DNA from: Fodinisporobacter ferrooxydans
GTDB lineage: Bacteria > Bacillota > Bacilli > Tumebacillales > MYW30-H2
NCBI RefSeq assembly: GCF_022818495.1
Contig: NZ_CP089291.1
Coordinates: 1,272,501 to 1,336,500, forward strand
DNA: 64,000 bases
Reading direction: 5' to 3'
Shown here: positions 53,863 through 62,562 of the stretch, piece by piece
How positions within the stretch are numbered: position 1 is the first letter of the stretch
How the letters are laid out: each line of letters opens with the position of its first letter
Position numbers and translations under genes: made by a program
The notes under the pieces: generated by a model
What the model was told of the DNA's origin: nothing
Databases searched by the model: none
The model's input: only the letters and a program-made list of their open reading frames with translations

Positions 53863-54996
53863 ATGAGGCTGATTCAGTTACAGACGTTAGGCAATCAATC
53901 CAATTTGAAAATGAGGTTGGCCAGGCCTATTCTTGACGAAAAAGGCACGATACTCGTTGGGAAAGGTGTTGAACTTACGTCGTTTATTGTGAATCGGCTG
54001 TTAAATTTAGGGATTTTATCTGCATACGTTGATGATGGATTGACAAATGATATCATTGTTCCTGAGATTGTTAGCCAAGAGACCACGATGAAGACGATTT
54101 CGTTTATACATAAAACGATGCAGGAAGCGGCGAACTCAAAAAATTTCTCAAAATACTTTCAAACACCAAAGTTTACTAAAAAAATCCAGGAGCTATTCCG
54201 AATTATTATTGATGAAATTCAACAGAACTCTTCTGTAATGGTAAGTTTAGCAAATATTTATTCGACAGACGAATTTCTTTATCATCATTCCTTTAATGTC
54301 ACAATGATGGCTTTAATGATTGGGTTGAAATTAAAATTATCGGAAAAGCAAATGATGGACTTGGGAATCGGGACGATCTTGCATGATATTGGAAAAATGA
54401 CAATTGATCCCGTTATTTTAAATAAGCCGGACAAATTAACACCGCAAGAGTTTGAGATTATGAAAACACACACAACGAACGGTTTTGAGATTCTTCGAAA
54501 TCAAGGGGACATTTCTGCAGCAGCTGCTCAGATTGCTCTGCTGCATCATGAGCGATTTGATGGAACTGGATATCCGCGAGGAATACCAGGGAAAGAGCAG
54601 CATATTTTCGGTCGAATCGTTGCATTGGCGGATGTTTATGAAGCATTGACCGCAAATCGTATATACCGACGTGGGTATTTGCCGCATCAGGCATTTGAAT
54701 ATATTTTGGGTGGTGGTGGGTCGCATTTTGATCCGGTAATCGTTGATGTTTTTGTCAAGACGATTGCGGTATATCCAATCGGGACGGAAGTTACCTTGAA
54801 TACTGGCGAAAAAGCAATTGTAACTGGGGTTGATTCGACTTGCCCCCATCGTCCCAATGTTCGCGTGTTATTTGATGCAAATGGGAATCTGTTGCATACA
54901 GCGTATGATATTCGTTTGGTGGAAAATCTTACATGCATGATTGTAGATACCAATGTAGAGGGAATGTCACAAACGTTCCAATCTGCCGTTCAGTGA
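53863..54996 (+). CDS. HD-GYP domain protein, putative cyclic dinucleotide phosphodiesterase
   Basis: The 377-residue protein has an N-terminal DUF3391-like region and a complete HD-GYP domain with HDIGK (174-178), a downstream THTTNGFEIL and HHERFDGTGYPRG (about 228). The final ~60 residues form a small C-terminal beta-rich segment. HD-GYP enzymes typically hydrolyse c-di-GMP; the metal ligands and the GYP motif look intact, so activity is plausible. No receiver or membrane segment is seen. ATG 53863 follows GAGAAGG. It stands alone with its own promoter and hairpin between ftsH and nadC. Confidence 0.88.
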   Translation: MRLIQLQTLGNQSNLKMRLARPILDEKGTILVGKGVELTSFIVNRLLNLGILSAYVDDGLTNDIIVPEIVSQETTMKTISFIHKTMQEAANSKNFSKYFQTPKFTKKIQELFRIIIDEIQQNSSVMVSLANIYSTDEFLYHHSFNVTMMALMIGLKLKLSEKQMMDLGIGTILHDIGKMTIDPVILNKPDKLTPQEFEIMKTHTTNGFEILRNQGDISAAAAQIALLHHERFDGTGYPRGIPGKEQHIFGRIVALADVYEALTANRIYRRGYLPHQAFEYILGGGGSHFDPVIVDVFVKTIAVYPIGTEVTLNTGEKAIVTGVDSTCPHRPNVRVLFDANGNLLHTAYDIRLVENLTCMIVDTNVEGMSQTFQSAVQ

Positions 54997-55016
54997 TGAA
55001 TCTTTACATTTTAGAA

Positions 55017-55042
55017 AAAGCGCATGGTAAAACATGCGCTTT
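55017..55042 (+). terminator. Terminator after the HD-GYP gene
   Basis: AAAGCGCATG pairs perfectly with CATGCGCTTT; the T run is short. Confidence 0.7.
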
Positions 55043-55138
55043 CCATATGAGGAATTGCTTGACTCTGGAAATTATCAAATGCAGTACTGAATATCGTCAG
55101 GTTTCTCGACAAAAACTTTTAAAAAGGAGATTTGAACC

Positions 55139-55987
55139 ATGATATTAGAAAAAAGACAAATTACACCGATTGTTCAAAATGCTTTGTCAGAAGATGTTGG
55201 ATACGGAGATATTACGACAAATTCGATTGTTCCGAAAGAATCCACTGCAAAAGCAGTCATTTTAACAAAGGAACCGGGTGTTATTGCCGGACTGGAAGTT
55301 GCAAAGACAGCCTTTGAACTGATTGACCCGCTTTTGCAAATGAAAACTCTAGTCCCGGAAGGCGAGAAATTGGCTAGTGGACAAGTTGTAATGGAAATCG
55401 AGGGCAGCGCTCGCTCCATTTTGACTGCTGAACGGGTCGCTTTAAATTTTTTGCAGCGGATGTCGGGGATTGCTACAAAGACTCTTCAATTTGTAGAAAT
55501 GATTCGATATTATAATGCAAAGATTGTAGATACCAGAAAAACAACCCCGGGTTTGCGTATCTTGGAAAAATATGCGGTTACCGTTGGCGGCGGTAGAAAT
55601 CACCGCTTTGGGTTATTTGATGCAGTATTGATAAAAGATAATCATATTGCCGTTGCTGGAGGTGTTCGTGAAGCGATTGTAGCAGTACGGCATAAGATAC
55701 CGCATACCACGCGGGTAGAAGTCGAGGTTGAAGCACTTGAACAAATCGATGAAGCACTGGAAGTAAAAGCGGATATTATCATGCTCGATAATATGTCGAC
55801 CGAGCAAATGCATCAGGCGGTTGAAAAAATTGCAGGCCGGGCAGTAGTTGAAGCATCTGGCGGAATTACGGAAGAAACGTTAGTTGAAATTGCCAAAACA
55901 GGCGTAGATTACATATCTGTTGGAGCATTAACGCATACGATTCGTTCCTTGGATATTAGTTTGGATATTCAATTGCCTGTTGAATAA
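55139..55987 (+). CDS. nadC: Nicotinate-nucleotide pyrophosphorylase (carboxylating)
   Basis: Converts quinolinate and PRPP to nicotinate mononucleotide in de novo NAD synthesis. The 282-residue protein has EDVGYGDIT near the N-terminus, AERVALNFLQRMSGIAT, DTRKTTPGLR, GGGRNHRFGLFDAVLIKDNH and ASGGI. ATG 55139 follows GGAGA. It is separated from nadA/nadB, which usually accompany it, and instead pairs with coaX (19 bp downstream), grouping NAD and CoA cofactor genes. Confidence 0.95.
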   Translation: MILEKRQITPIVQNALSEDVGYGDITTNSIVPKESTAKAVILTKEPGVIAGLEVAKTAFELIDPLLQMKTLVPEGEKLASGQVVMEIEGSARSILTAERVALNFLQRMSGIATKTLQFVEMIRYYNAKIVDTRKTTPGLRILEKYAVTVGGGRNHRFGLFDAVLIKDNHIAVAGGVREAIVAVRHKIPHTTRVEVEVEALEQIDEALEVKADIIMLDNMSTEQMHQAVEKIAGRAVVEASGGITEETLVEIAKTGVDYISVGALTHTIRSLDISLDIQLPVE

Positions 55988-56006
55988 ATATCTAAGGTGT
56001 GAAAAT

Positions 56007-56780
56007 ATGATTTTGGTAATGGATGTAGGAAACACCAATATTACGCTTGGCGTATATGATGGCGACGAGTTGCTGTATCACTGGCGGATTGCAACACAAA
56101 GAGAACGGACGGCAGATGAACACGCAGTTCTGCTGCAACAATTATTCGCCATGGGACAAATAACATTTCAACAAATTGAGGGTATTATTATTTCTTCCGT
56201 AGTACCTCCAATTATGACAGCTTTAGAACTCATGTGCCTAAGATACTTTGGGAAAAAACCATTTGTTGTGGGACCTGGAATCAAAACAGGGCTTGAATTA
56301 AAGAACGAAAACCCCAAAGAAGTTGGTGCAGACCGTATTGTAAATGCAGTAGCAGCCATTGAATTGTATGGACCTCCGTTAATTGTCGTAGATTTTGGCA
56401 CAGCAACTACATTTTGTATCATTGATGGAAACGGGCGTTACGTTGGCGGGATTATTGCGCCTGGGATTAAAATTGCAACAGAGGCATTGTTTCAGCGGGC
56501 GGCGAAACTTCCGCGTATCGATTTGGTAAAACCCCCGCATGTCATTGGCCGCAATACGATCACAAGTATGCAATCCGGAGTTATTTACGGATTTGCCGGT
56601 CAGGTGGATGGCCTTGTCAATCGTATACAGAATGAACTTTCTTTGCCGTTTACAGTGATTGCAACTGGCGGATTGGCGGGAGTTGTGGCGGATGAGTCCA
56701 GTGCGATCCATTTTATCGATCCGCTATTGACGTTAAAAGGTTTGCGATTGATATATCAAAAAAATTTTACGAAGCAGTGA
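56007..56780 (+). CDS. coaX: Type III pantothenate kinase
   Basis: First step of CoA synthesis, phosphorylating pantothenate. The 257-residue protein has the ASKHA motif VMDVGNTNITLGVYDG, GADRIVNAVAA, VDFGTATTFCIID and TGGLAGVV. ATG 56007 follows AAGGTG; the upstream frame overlapping nadC lacks a site. It precedes hslO as in B. subtilis. Confidence 0.95.
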   Translation: MILVMDVGNTNITLGVYDGDELLYHWRIATQRERTADEHAVLLQQLFAMGQITFQQIEGIIISSVVPPIMTALELMCLRYFGKKPFVVGPGIKTGLELKNENPKEVGADRIVNAVAAIELYGPPLIVVDFGTATTFCIIDGNGRYVGGIIAPGIKIATEALFQRAAKLPRIDLVKPPHVIGRNTITSMQSGVIYGFAGQVDGLVNRIQNELSLPFTVIATGGLAGVVADESSAIHFIDPLLTLKGLRLIYQKNFTKQ

Positions 56781-56823
56781 AAATGCAAGATAGCGCCATA
56801 ACTAGCCAGAAGGGAGATCCGTC

Positions 56824-57702
56824 ATGTCAGATTACTTGGTGCGGGCAATTGCCTTTGACGGAAAACTGCGAGCTTTTGCCGCGTTAACCAAAGATACAGT
56901 CGAAGAAATACGCAAACGCCATGATACCTGGCCGGTAGCGACAGCAGCAGTGGGCCGTACCGCTACTGCAACGGTCATGATGGGTGCGATGCTAAAGGGG
57001 GATGATCGTGTAACGATACAGATCAAAGGCGGCGGCCCGATCGGCCAAATCGTGGCAGATGCCAATGCCGGTGGTGATGTTCGCGCATATTGTACGAAAC
57101 CGCATGTTGATTTGCCCTTAAATGAAAATGGGAAATTGGATGTAGCAGGCGCTGTTGGAACAAATGGCTTTCTAAATGTCGTGAAGGATCTAGGTTTAAA
57201 AGAACCATATCGCGGCAATGTACCTTTGATCTCCGGAGAATTGGGAGAAGATTTTACATACTATTTTACCTCCTCTGAGCAAACACCCTCTGCAGTGGGT
57301 GTTGGTGTTTTGGTGAATCCTGATTTAACTGTCCGAACATCCGGCGGATTTATTATTCAATTACTTCCGGGTATAGAGGAAGATGAAATTCAACAATTGG
57401 AAAATCGCCTGCAAAGCCTTCCGCAGCTCACGACTTTGTTTGATCAAGGACTCAGCCCGGAGGATCTTTTACAAACCATTCTTCCCGATGCTTCCATGAG
57501 AATTTTGGATCGCTTTCCGATTCGCTTTGCATGCACATGTTCTCATGACCGATTGGAACGAGTCATGATAAGTTTAGGGAGAGAAGAATTAAAGAATATA
57601 TTGCAGGATCAGGGGCATGCGGAAATTATCTGTCAATTTTGCAAAGAAGCATATGTATTTGATCAAAATCAGTTGCAAAATATGATTGAATCATTAAAGT
57701 GA
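56824..57702 (+). CDS. hslO: Hsp33 redox-regulated chaperone
   Basis: Oxidation-activated holdase chaperone. The 292-residue protein has SDYLVRAIAFDG and a C-terminal zinc redox switch with CTCSHDR (about 239-245) and CQFCKEAY, the CxC...CxxC arrangement. ATG 56824 follows AAGGGAG. In B. subtilis yacD (a PPIase) lies between hslO and cysK; it is missing here. Confidence 0.96.
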   Translation: MSDYLVRAIAFDGKLRAFAALTKDTVEEIRKRHDTWPVATAAVGRTATATVMMGAMLKGDDRVTIQIKGGGPIGQIVADANAGGDVRAYCTKPHVDLPLNENGKLDVAGAVGTNGFLNVVKDLGLKEPYRGNVPLISGELGEDFTYYFTSSEQTPSAVGVGVLVNPDLTVRTSGGFIIQLLPGIEEDEIQQLENRLQSLPQLTTLFDQGLSPEDLLQTILPDASMRILDRFPIRFACTCSHDRLERVMISLGREELKNILQDQGHAEIICQFCKEAYVFDQNQLQNMIESLK

Positions 57703-57712
57703 CCTCAGTATA

Positions 57713-57737
57713 ATTTTCCAGCAATAATATGGAAAAT
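57713..57737 (+). terminator. Hairpin after hslO
   Basis: ATTTTCCA pairs perfectly with TGGAAAAT; no T tract follows, so terminator activity is uncertain. Confidence 0.4.
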
Positions 57738-57740
57738 GAG

Positions 57741-57769
57741 TTGACAGTTTGCTGAGATCGATGTATCTT
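57741..57769 (+). promoter_or_regulatory. Sigma-A promoter of cysK
   Basis: Consensus TTGACA (57741-57746), 17-bp spacer, TATCTT (57764-57769). Confidence 0.7.
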
Positions 57770-57779
57770 TGAATTGTGA

Positions 57780-57796
57780 TAATTCCTACAGGAATA
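57780..57796. promoter_or_regulatory. Operator-like palindrome in the cysK leader
   Basis: ATTCCT-AC-AGGAAT (57782-57795) lies just past the inferred transcription start. It would suit a repressor; CymR, the usual regulator of cysK in Bacillota, is a candidate by context and by the presence of AGGAAT. Confidence 0.5.
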
Positions 57797-57823
57797 ATAG
57801 GATTGTATGAGGAGGAACGGATG

Positions 57824-58747
57824 ATGAAATTGGCGAATCATATTCTTGAACTGATCGGAAATACTCCAGTTGTAAAATTAAGAAATGTAACGGAAGCAGA
57901 TTCCGCAGATGTATTCGTAAAATTGGAATGGTTTAACCCAGGCGGCAGTGTAAAAGACCGAATTGCGTATGCGATGATCGAAGCTGCGGAACGTGAAGGA
58001 CAATTGAAGCCAGGTGGTACGATTGTCGAACCGACGAGCGGAAATACGGGAATTGGCCTGGCACTGGTTGCTGCGGCAAAAGGGTATAAGGCAATTTTGG
58101 TCATGCCGGACACGATGAGTTTGGAACGGCGCAATCTGTTGCGCGCATATGGAGCTGAATTGGTTTTGACGCCCGGTGCGGAAGGAATGAGTGGCGCCAT
58201 TCGCAAAGCAAATGAGATTACAGCACAGAATGCCGGTTATTTTATGCCGCAACAGTTTAATAATCCGGCAAATCCTCAAATTCATCAAGAAACCACAGGC
58301 CGGGAAATTGTCCAACAAATGGAAGGTAAGTTGGATGCGTTCATCGCAGCGGTTGGCACGGGCGGAACGATTACGGGTGTTGCCAAGGTATTGCGCCAGG
58401 AAATACCGAATGCGAAGATTATTACAGTGGAGCCAACCAATTCTCCGGTTTTATCGGGGGGTAAACCAGGACCACATAAAATTCAAGGAATTGGTGCAGG
58501 TTTTATCCCAGAAGTCATGGAAAAAGATTTGTTGGATGAAATTATTCTCGTGGATAACGAGGATGCATTTGCAACAGCTCGTCGATTGGCGCGTGAAGAA
58601 GGCTTGCTTGTTGGGATTTCCACAGGCGCCAATGTATTCGCAGCATTACAGGTGGCCAAAAAATTAGGACCGGGAAAACGCGTCTTGGCAATTTCTCCAT
58701 CGAATGGCGAACGATACCTCAGTACTCCTTTGTTTCAATTTGAATAG
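57824..58747 (+). CDS. cysK: Cysteine synthase (O-acetylserine sulfhydrylase)
   Basis: Makes cysteine from O-acetylserine and sulfide with PLP. The 307-residue protein has the PLP lysine in [31 protein letters not shown] and [19 protein letters not shown] 57824 lies 8 bp after GGAGG; the adjacent ATG 57821 is possible. It is monocistronic between a promoter with a palindromic operator and a terminator. In B. subtilis pabB, pabA and pabC follow; they are absent here, so p-aminobenzoate synthesis must be encoded elsewhere or lacking. Confidence 0.96.
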   Translation: MKLANHILELIGNTPVVKLRNVTEADSADVFVKLEWFNPGGSVKDRIAYAMIEAAEREGQLKPGGTIVEPTSGNTGIGLALVAAAKGYKAILVMPDTMSLERRNLLRAYGAELVLTPGAEGMSGAIRKANEITAQNAGYFMPQQFNNPANPQIHQETTGREIVQQMEGKLDAFIAAVGTGGTITGVAKVLRQEIPNAKIITVEPTNSPVLSGGKPGPHKIQGIGAGFIPEVMEKDLLDEIILVDNEDAFATARRLAREEGLLVGISTGANVFAALQVAKKLGPGKRVLAISPSNGERYLSTPLFQFE

Positions 58748-58764
58748 TTTCCCAGACGCGAGAA

Positions 58765-58796
58765 AAGGGTCGCTGATGCAGCGGCTCTTTTTCTTT
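58765..58796 (+). terminator. Terminator after cysK
   Basis: AG-GGTCGCTG pairs with CAGCGGCTCT, ATG loop, then TTTTCTTTT. Confidence 0.85.
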
Positions 58797-58870
58797 TGCT
58801 GTATCTGGTTGCATCTCCTTTTTGTTTGGCTTATGGTATAGAAAGTGAATATGGAAGGGGTTTAGAAACA

Positions 58871-59740
58871 ATGGATCATTGGCAGACAAACAACTCCCCG
58901 GGTGTACATTGGATGGCAATAAAAGACTGGAAAATTCGGGACACTGTCCTCCCGACGACTCAAAAAACGCTTGTAATGGGAATATTAAACATGACTCCGG
59001 ATTCATTTTCAGATGGAGGTTCCTATTCCACTGTCGATATCGCTTTGCAACGTGTCCGGGAAATGATCGAGGACGGAGCCGATATCATCGATATTGGGGG
59101 GGAATCGACACGTCCCGGCTATCAACCTGTGTCTGAAGAGGAAGAATTGCGCAGAGTGATTCCCGTAATTGAGCGCATACGAAAAGAATTTACGATCCCG
59201 CTGTCCATAGATACATACAAGTCGAATGTTGCAAGGGCGGCTATTCTGGCAGGTGCCGATATAATCAACGATATCGGAGGACTGCAATATGACGGCAACA
59301 TGGCAAAGACGGCGGCAGAACTGAAAGTTCCCGTGATTGTCATGCACAATCGGTCCGAGCCGACTGACGAAGATTTTGTAGCCACCTGGATTCAGGATAT
59401 GCAAAAAGCGCTTGTGATCGCGATACGGGCAGGCATTGAGCCTGATCGCATTATTTTGGATCCGGGTATTGGATTTGCCAAAACACACGAACAAAATCTC
59501 CTTGCCATGAAATATTTGCATACATTCTGCAACTTAGGTTATCCGGTATTGCTAGGGACCTCGCGAAAGTCCATTATTGCAAAAACATTGAATTTGCCCG
59601 TGCAGGAGCGGGTTGAAGGAACAGCCGCTACAGTTGCCTGCGGGATTTTTCAGGGTGCTGCAATTGTCCGCGTGCATGATACAAAGGCGATGGTTCGAGT
59701 AGCTAAAATGACAGATGCCATGATGCGTGTTAGGGGTTAA
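58871..59740 (+). CDS. folP: Dihydropteroate synthase
   Basis: Joins p-aminobenzoate with dihydropterin pyrophosphate in folate synthesis. The 289-residue TIM-barrel protein has the motif VMGILNMTPDSFSDGG, IIDIGGESTRPG, INDIGGL, DPGIGFAK and LGTSRKS. ATG 58871 follows GGAAGGGG; the frame to 58796 passes through the terminator region. First gene of a folP-folB-folK-yazB unit. Confidence 0.96.
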   Translation: MDHWQTNNSPGVHWMAIKDWKIRDTVLPTTQKTLVMGILNMTPDSFSDGGSYSTVDIALQRVREMIEDGADIIDIGGESTRPGYQPVSEEEELRRVIPVIERIRKEFTIPLSIDTYKSNVARAAILAGADIINDIGGLQYDGNMAKTAAELKVPVIVMHNRSEPTDEDFVATWIQDMQKALVIAIRAGIEPDRIILDPGIGFAKTHEQNLLAMKYLHTFCNLGYPVLLGTSRKSIIAKTLNLPVQERVEGTAATVACGIFQGAAIVRVHDTKAMVRVAKMTDAMMRVRG

Positions 59741-59746
59741 TCGACC

Positions 59747-60118
59747 ATGGATAAAATTGAACTGCTTGGAATGGAGTTTTACGGGTATCATGGGGTTTTG
59801 CCGGAAGAGAATGCCTTAGGGCAACGGTTTACAGTAGATGTAGTATTGTGCCAGTCCCTTCAGAATGCCGGCAGAACTGACCAAATCAAGGAAACGGTTA
59901 ATTACGCGGAAGTTTATGAAATCGTAGAACGAATCGTTGCCGAAAAGAGGTTTCAATTAATTGAGACAGTGGCAGAAGTAATTGCATCGGAAATCTTGTC
60001 AACATATGCAGTAGTTTCTGTGGATGTGCGAGTTGCGAAAGAACATCCCCCGATTCCGGGGCATATCCGTCAAGTAGCCGTTTCGATCCATCGGATGCGG
60101 GAGGCTTTGGACGAGTGA
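59747..60118 (+). CDS. folB: Dihydroneopterin aldolase
   Basis: Cleaves dihydroneopterin to hydroxymethyl-dihydropterin and glycolaldehyde. The 123-residue protein has LLGMEFYGYHGVLPEEN, TVNYAEVYEIVE and the C-terminal KEHPPIPGH. ATG 59747 starts 6 bp after folP, and its end overlaps folK by 4 bp, so the three genes are probably co-translated. Confidence 0.95.
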   Translation: MDKIELLGMEFYGYHGVLPEENALGQRFTVDVVLCQSLQNAGRTDQIKETVNYAEVYEIVERIVAEKRFQLIETVAEVIASEILSTYAVVSVDVRVAKEHPPIPGHIRQVAVSIHRMREALDE

Positions 60119-60639
60119 GTGTACGATGTTATTTAGGACTCGGTTCAAACATGGGTGATCGACTTCTGCATTTGAAGACAGCAGTCAAGTTATTAGATGC
60201 AGTTTCAGGTATTCAATGTATCAGCCGATCCAGGATTTATGAGACAGACCCGGTTGGCTATCTGGAGCAAGATCAGTTTTTAAATGCTGTTGTTTGCGTT
60301 CGCACAACAAGGAAACCATTTGAACTATTGGAGCTCATTTTGCAAATAGAAAAACAGATGGGCCGGGAGCGCTTGATTCATTGGGGCCCGCGAACCATTG
60401 ACATCGATATATTAACATATGGAAATATGACCCTTTTATCAGAACAGCTTGTACTTCCGCATCCTCGTTTGCATGAACGTGCGTTTGTGCTGTTGCCATT
60501 TATGGATCTGGATAAGCAATGGGTGCATCCTAACATGAATCAAAGTATCCAAGAGTTATGGAATCAGTTAAAGCAGAAAGGAGGAGTAAGGGAATGGATG
60601 ATACAGTGGGAAAGCGAATACGAGCGTACCGAAAATTGA
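60115..60639 (+). CDS. folK: 2-amino-4-hydroxy-6-hydroxymethyldihydropteridine pyrophosphokinase
   Basis: Pyrophosphorylates hydroxymethyl-dihydropterin. The 174-residue protein has LGLGSNMGDR, YETDPVGYLEQDQFLNAV, and the signature WGPRTIDIDIL followed by LPHPRLHERAFVLLP. GTG 60115 overlaps the folB stop (GTGA). The 3' part overlaps yazB by 46 bp in another frame. Confidence 0.96.
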   Translation: MSVRCYLGLGSNMGDRLLHLKTAVKLLDAVSGIQCISRSRIYETDPVGYLEQDQFLNAVVCVRTTRKPFELLELILQIEKQMGRERLIHWGPRTIDIDILTYGNMTLLSEQLVLPHPRLHERAFVLLPFMDLDKQWVHPNMNQSIQELWNQLKQKGGVREWMIQWESEYERTEN

Positions 60640-60809
60640 AGCATTTAACTCAGCAAGAATTTGCGGATTTGCTTGGTGTTTCCGTAGGACTGTTAGGTGC
60701 GATCGAACGAGGAACAAAGACATGCCCCGCTGAACTGATCAAGCGAGTCGGGGATCTCTTGCAAGTATCTTTGGAAGATCTTACGTCGGAGGAAAATTCC
60801 CGGTTTTAA
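60594..60809 (+). CDS. yazB: Small helix-turn-helix protein YazB
   Basis: A 71-residue Xre/Cro-type DNA-binding protein: KRIRAYRKLKHLTQQEFADLLGVS-type HTH followed by LLGAIERGTK and VGDLLQVSLEDL. Its targets are unknown. ATG 60594 has GGAGG upstream, located inside folK. The same gene follows folK in B. subtilis, which suggests a conserved but undefined link with folate or dus genes. Confidence 0.88.
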   Translation: MDDTVGKRIRAYRKLKHLTQQEFADLLGVSVGLLGAIERGTKTCPAELIKRVGDLLQVSLEDLTSEENSRF

Positions 60810-60825
60810 TGGCAGCAGTCTACTC

Positions 60826-60855
60826 TTGAGTTTTTTTAAGCGAACATGCTATTAT
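60826..60855 (+). promoter_or_regulatory. Probable promoter of dusB
   Basis: TTGAGT (60826-60831), 18-bp spacer, TATTAT (60850-60855). Confidence 0.5.
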
Positions 60856-60920
60856 GAAAAAATGAATTTTGCTAAAATACACGTAAAATTTTAAATATAC
60901 ATTCTTGATTAGGTGGTACT

Positions 60921-61910
60921 ATGCTAAAAATCGGAAACGTGCAATTGGATAACAATGTCATTCTTGCACCCATGGCAGGAGTTTGCAATCCTCCGTTTCG
61001 CAAGTTGGTGAAAGAACATGGAGCAGGTATGGTATGTGCAGAGATGGTCAGTGATAAAGCGCTCGTTCATCATAATGAAAAAACCATGCATATGTTGGAG
61101 GTTCTGGAAGAAGAACATCCGATGAGTTTGCAATTGGTTGGCTGTGATGTGGAATCGATGAAGCGTGCAGCAGAGTTGGTGTCTGAAACAACAGCAGACA
61201 TTATTGATATAAATATGGGATGCCCCGTTCATAAAATATATAAAAATGGCGCCGGTGCCGCTTTGGCAAGAGATCCTGAAGTTGCCGGTCGAATTATCGA
61301 AACAGTGATTTCTATGGTGGATAAACCGGTAACTGTAAAGTTCCGCAAAGGATGGGACGATTCAAATATCAATGCAGTTGAAATTGCCCGAATTGCTGAG
61401 CAAGCAGGTGCACAGGCCGTAACTGTTCATGGTCGAACGGCCAAACAGCTTTATTCCGGAAAAGCGGATTGGGATATCATTCGGCAAGTTCGTGAAGCTG
61501 TGAATATTCCGGTTATCGGGAATGGCGATGTAACATCACCTGAGGATGCGTTACGGATGGTCGAGGCAACAGGATGTCATGGTGTGATGGTTGGCCGTGG
61601 TGCGTTGGGGAATCCGTGGATATTTGAGCAAATCAACCATTTTATGACACATGGCAGTCACTTGCCTGAGCCGAATGCACGGGAGAGAATTCATGTTGCA
61701 TTACGACATTTGGACTTATTGGTGGCAGATAAAGGGGAATATGTTGGCGTGCGCGAGATGCGAAAACATGCCGCATGGTATATAAAAGGTTTGCGTGGCT
61801 CTGCACAGTTGCGAGAATTGATCAATAAAGAAGAAACGAACGAAGGAATGCGAAGCTTGCTGCTTTCTTATTTAAATGACCTTGAAAAAAATTCGGCAAT
61901 TACTGCCTGA
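60921..61910 (+). CDS. dusB: tRNA-dihydrouridine synthase
   Basis: FMN enzyme that reduces uridines in tRNA. The 329-residue protein has ILAPMAGVCNPPFRKL, DINMGCPVHKIYKNGAGAAL with the catalytic Cys, TVKFRKGWDD, VHGRTAKQLYSG and VIGNGDV. ATG 60921 follows TAGGTGG. In B. subtilis this position is yacF (dus1), directly before lysS; here greA intervenes. Confidence 0.95.
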   Translation: MLKIGNVQLDNNVILAPMAGVCNPPFRKLVKEHGAGMVCAEMVSDKALVHHNEKTMHMLEVLEEEHPMSLQLVGCDVESMKRAAELVSETTADIIDINMGCPVHKIYKNGAGAALARDPEVAGRIIETVISMVDKPVTVKFRKGWDDSNINAVEIARIAEQAGAQAVTVHGRTAKQLYSGKADWDIIRQVREAVNIPVIGNGDVTSPEDALRMVEATGCHGVMVGRGALGNPWIFEQINHFMTHGSHLPEPNARERIHVALRHLDLLVADKGEYVGVREMRKHAAWYIKGLRGSAQLRELINKEETNEGMRSLLLSYLNDLEKNSAITA

Positions 61911-61925
61911 TCCAAGTGGTTTTTA

Positions 61926-61955
61926 TTGACAACTAAATTTTGGTATATATATAAT
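61926..61955 (+). promoter_or_regulatory. Strong sigma-A promoter upstream of greA
   Basis: Consensus TTGACA (61926-61931), 18-bp spacer, consensus TATAAT (61950-61955). Transcription would start at about 61962, inside the next hairpin. Confidence 0.8.
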
Positions 61956-61959
61956 GAAT

Positions 61960-61986
61960 CAGCGGTAATTGTCCGCTGTTTTTTTG
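61960..61986 (+). terminator. Hairpin terminator at the greA promoter start
   Basis: CAGCGG pairs with CCGCTG, then a T7 run. It may end dusB transcripts, or attenuate the promoter just upstream. Confidence 0.85.
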
Positions 61987-62082
61987 TACTTATCTTATAT
62001 GGGCAATGGCGGAGACAAGCCAGAATAAAATAATTCTAATTTACATATAATCGTATGGAAATTTCTTAAAGGAGAATTTTAC

Positions 62083-62562
62083 ATGTCGGATAAGGAAGTG
62101 CTCTTAACCTCTGATGGTCTTCATAAATTGGAGGAAGAATTGACAAATCTGAAAACGGTAAAACGTCGAGAAGTCGCAGAACGAATAAAAATTGCGATTA
62201 GCTATGGCGATATTAGTGAAAATTCAGAATATGAAGATGCAAAGAATGAGCAAGCGTTTATTGAAGGGCGAATTATTACATTAGAAAAAATGTTGCGCAA
62301 TGCCAGGATTATCAACACAAATGACATTGATACAAACATAGTTGGCATTGGATCAACGGTTCGTTTACGCGATACGGAGTTTTCGGAGGAATTGGAATAC
62401 ACGATTGTAGGATCTGCGGAAGCAGATCCTGTTGAAAATAAAATTTCTAACGAATCACCTGTAGGTAAAGCTTTAATTGGGAGATCTCCTGGAACCTGTA
62501 TCGATGTAAATGTTCCAGCAGGGACAATCCGTTATGAAATTCTAAGTATCATCAAAAAATAA
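62083..62562 (+). CDS. greA: Transcript cleavage factor GreA
   Basis: Rescues backtracked RNA polymerase by stimulating transcript cleavage. The 159-residue protein has an N-terminal coiled coil (about 1-75, [16 protein letters not shown], with the acidic tip [16 protein letters not shown]) and a C-terminal FKBP-like domain with GSAEADP and [17 protein letters not shown] 62083 follows AAAGGAG. Not at this place in B. subtilis, but greA-lysS adjacency is common in Bacillota. Confidence 0.96.
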   Translation: MSDKEVLLTSDGLHKLEEELTNLKTVKRREVAERIKIAISYGDISENSEYEDAKNEQAFIEGRIITLEKMLRNARIINTNDIDTNIVGIGSTVRLRDTEFSEELEYTIVGSAEADPVENKISNESPVGKALIGRSPGTCIDVNVPAGTIRYEILSIIKK

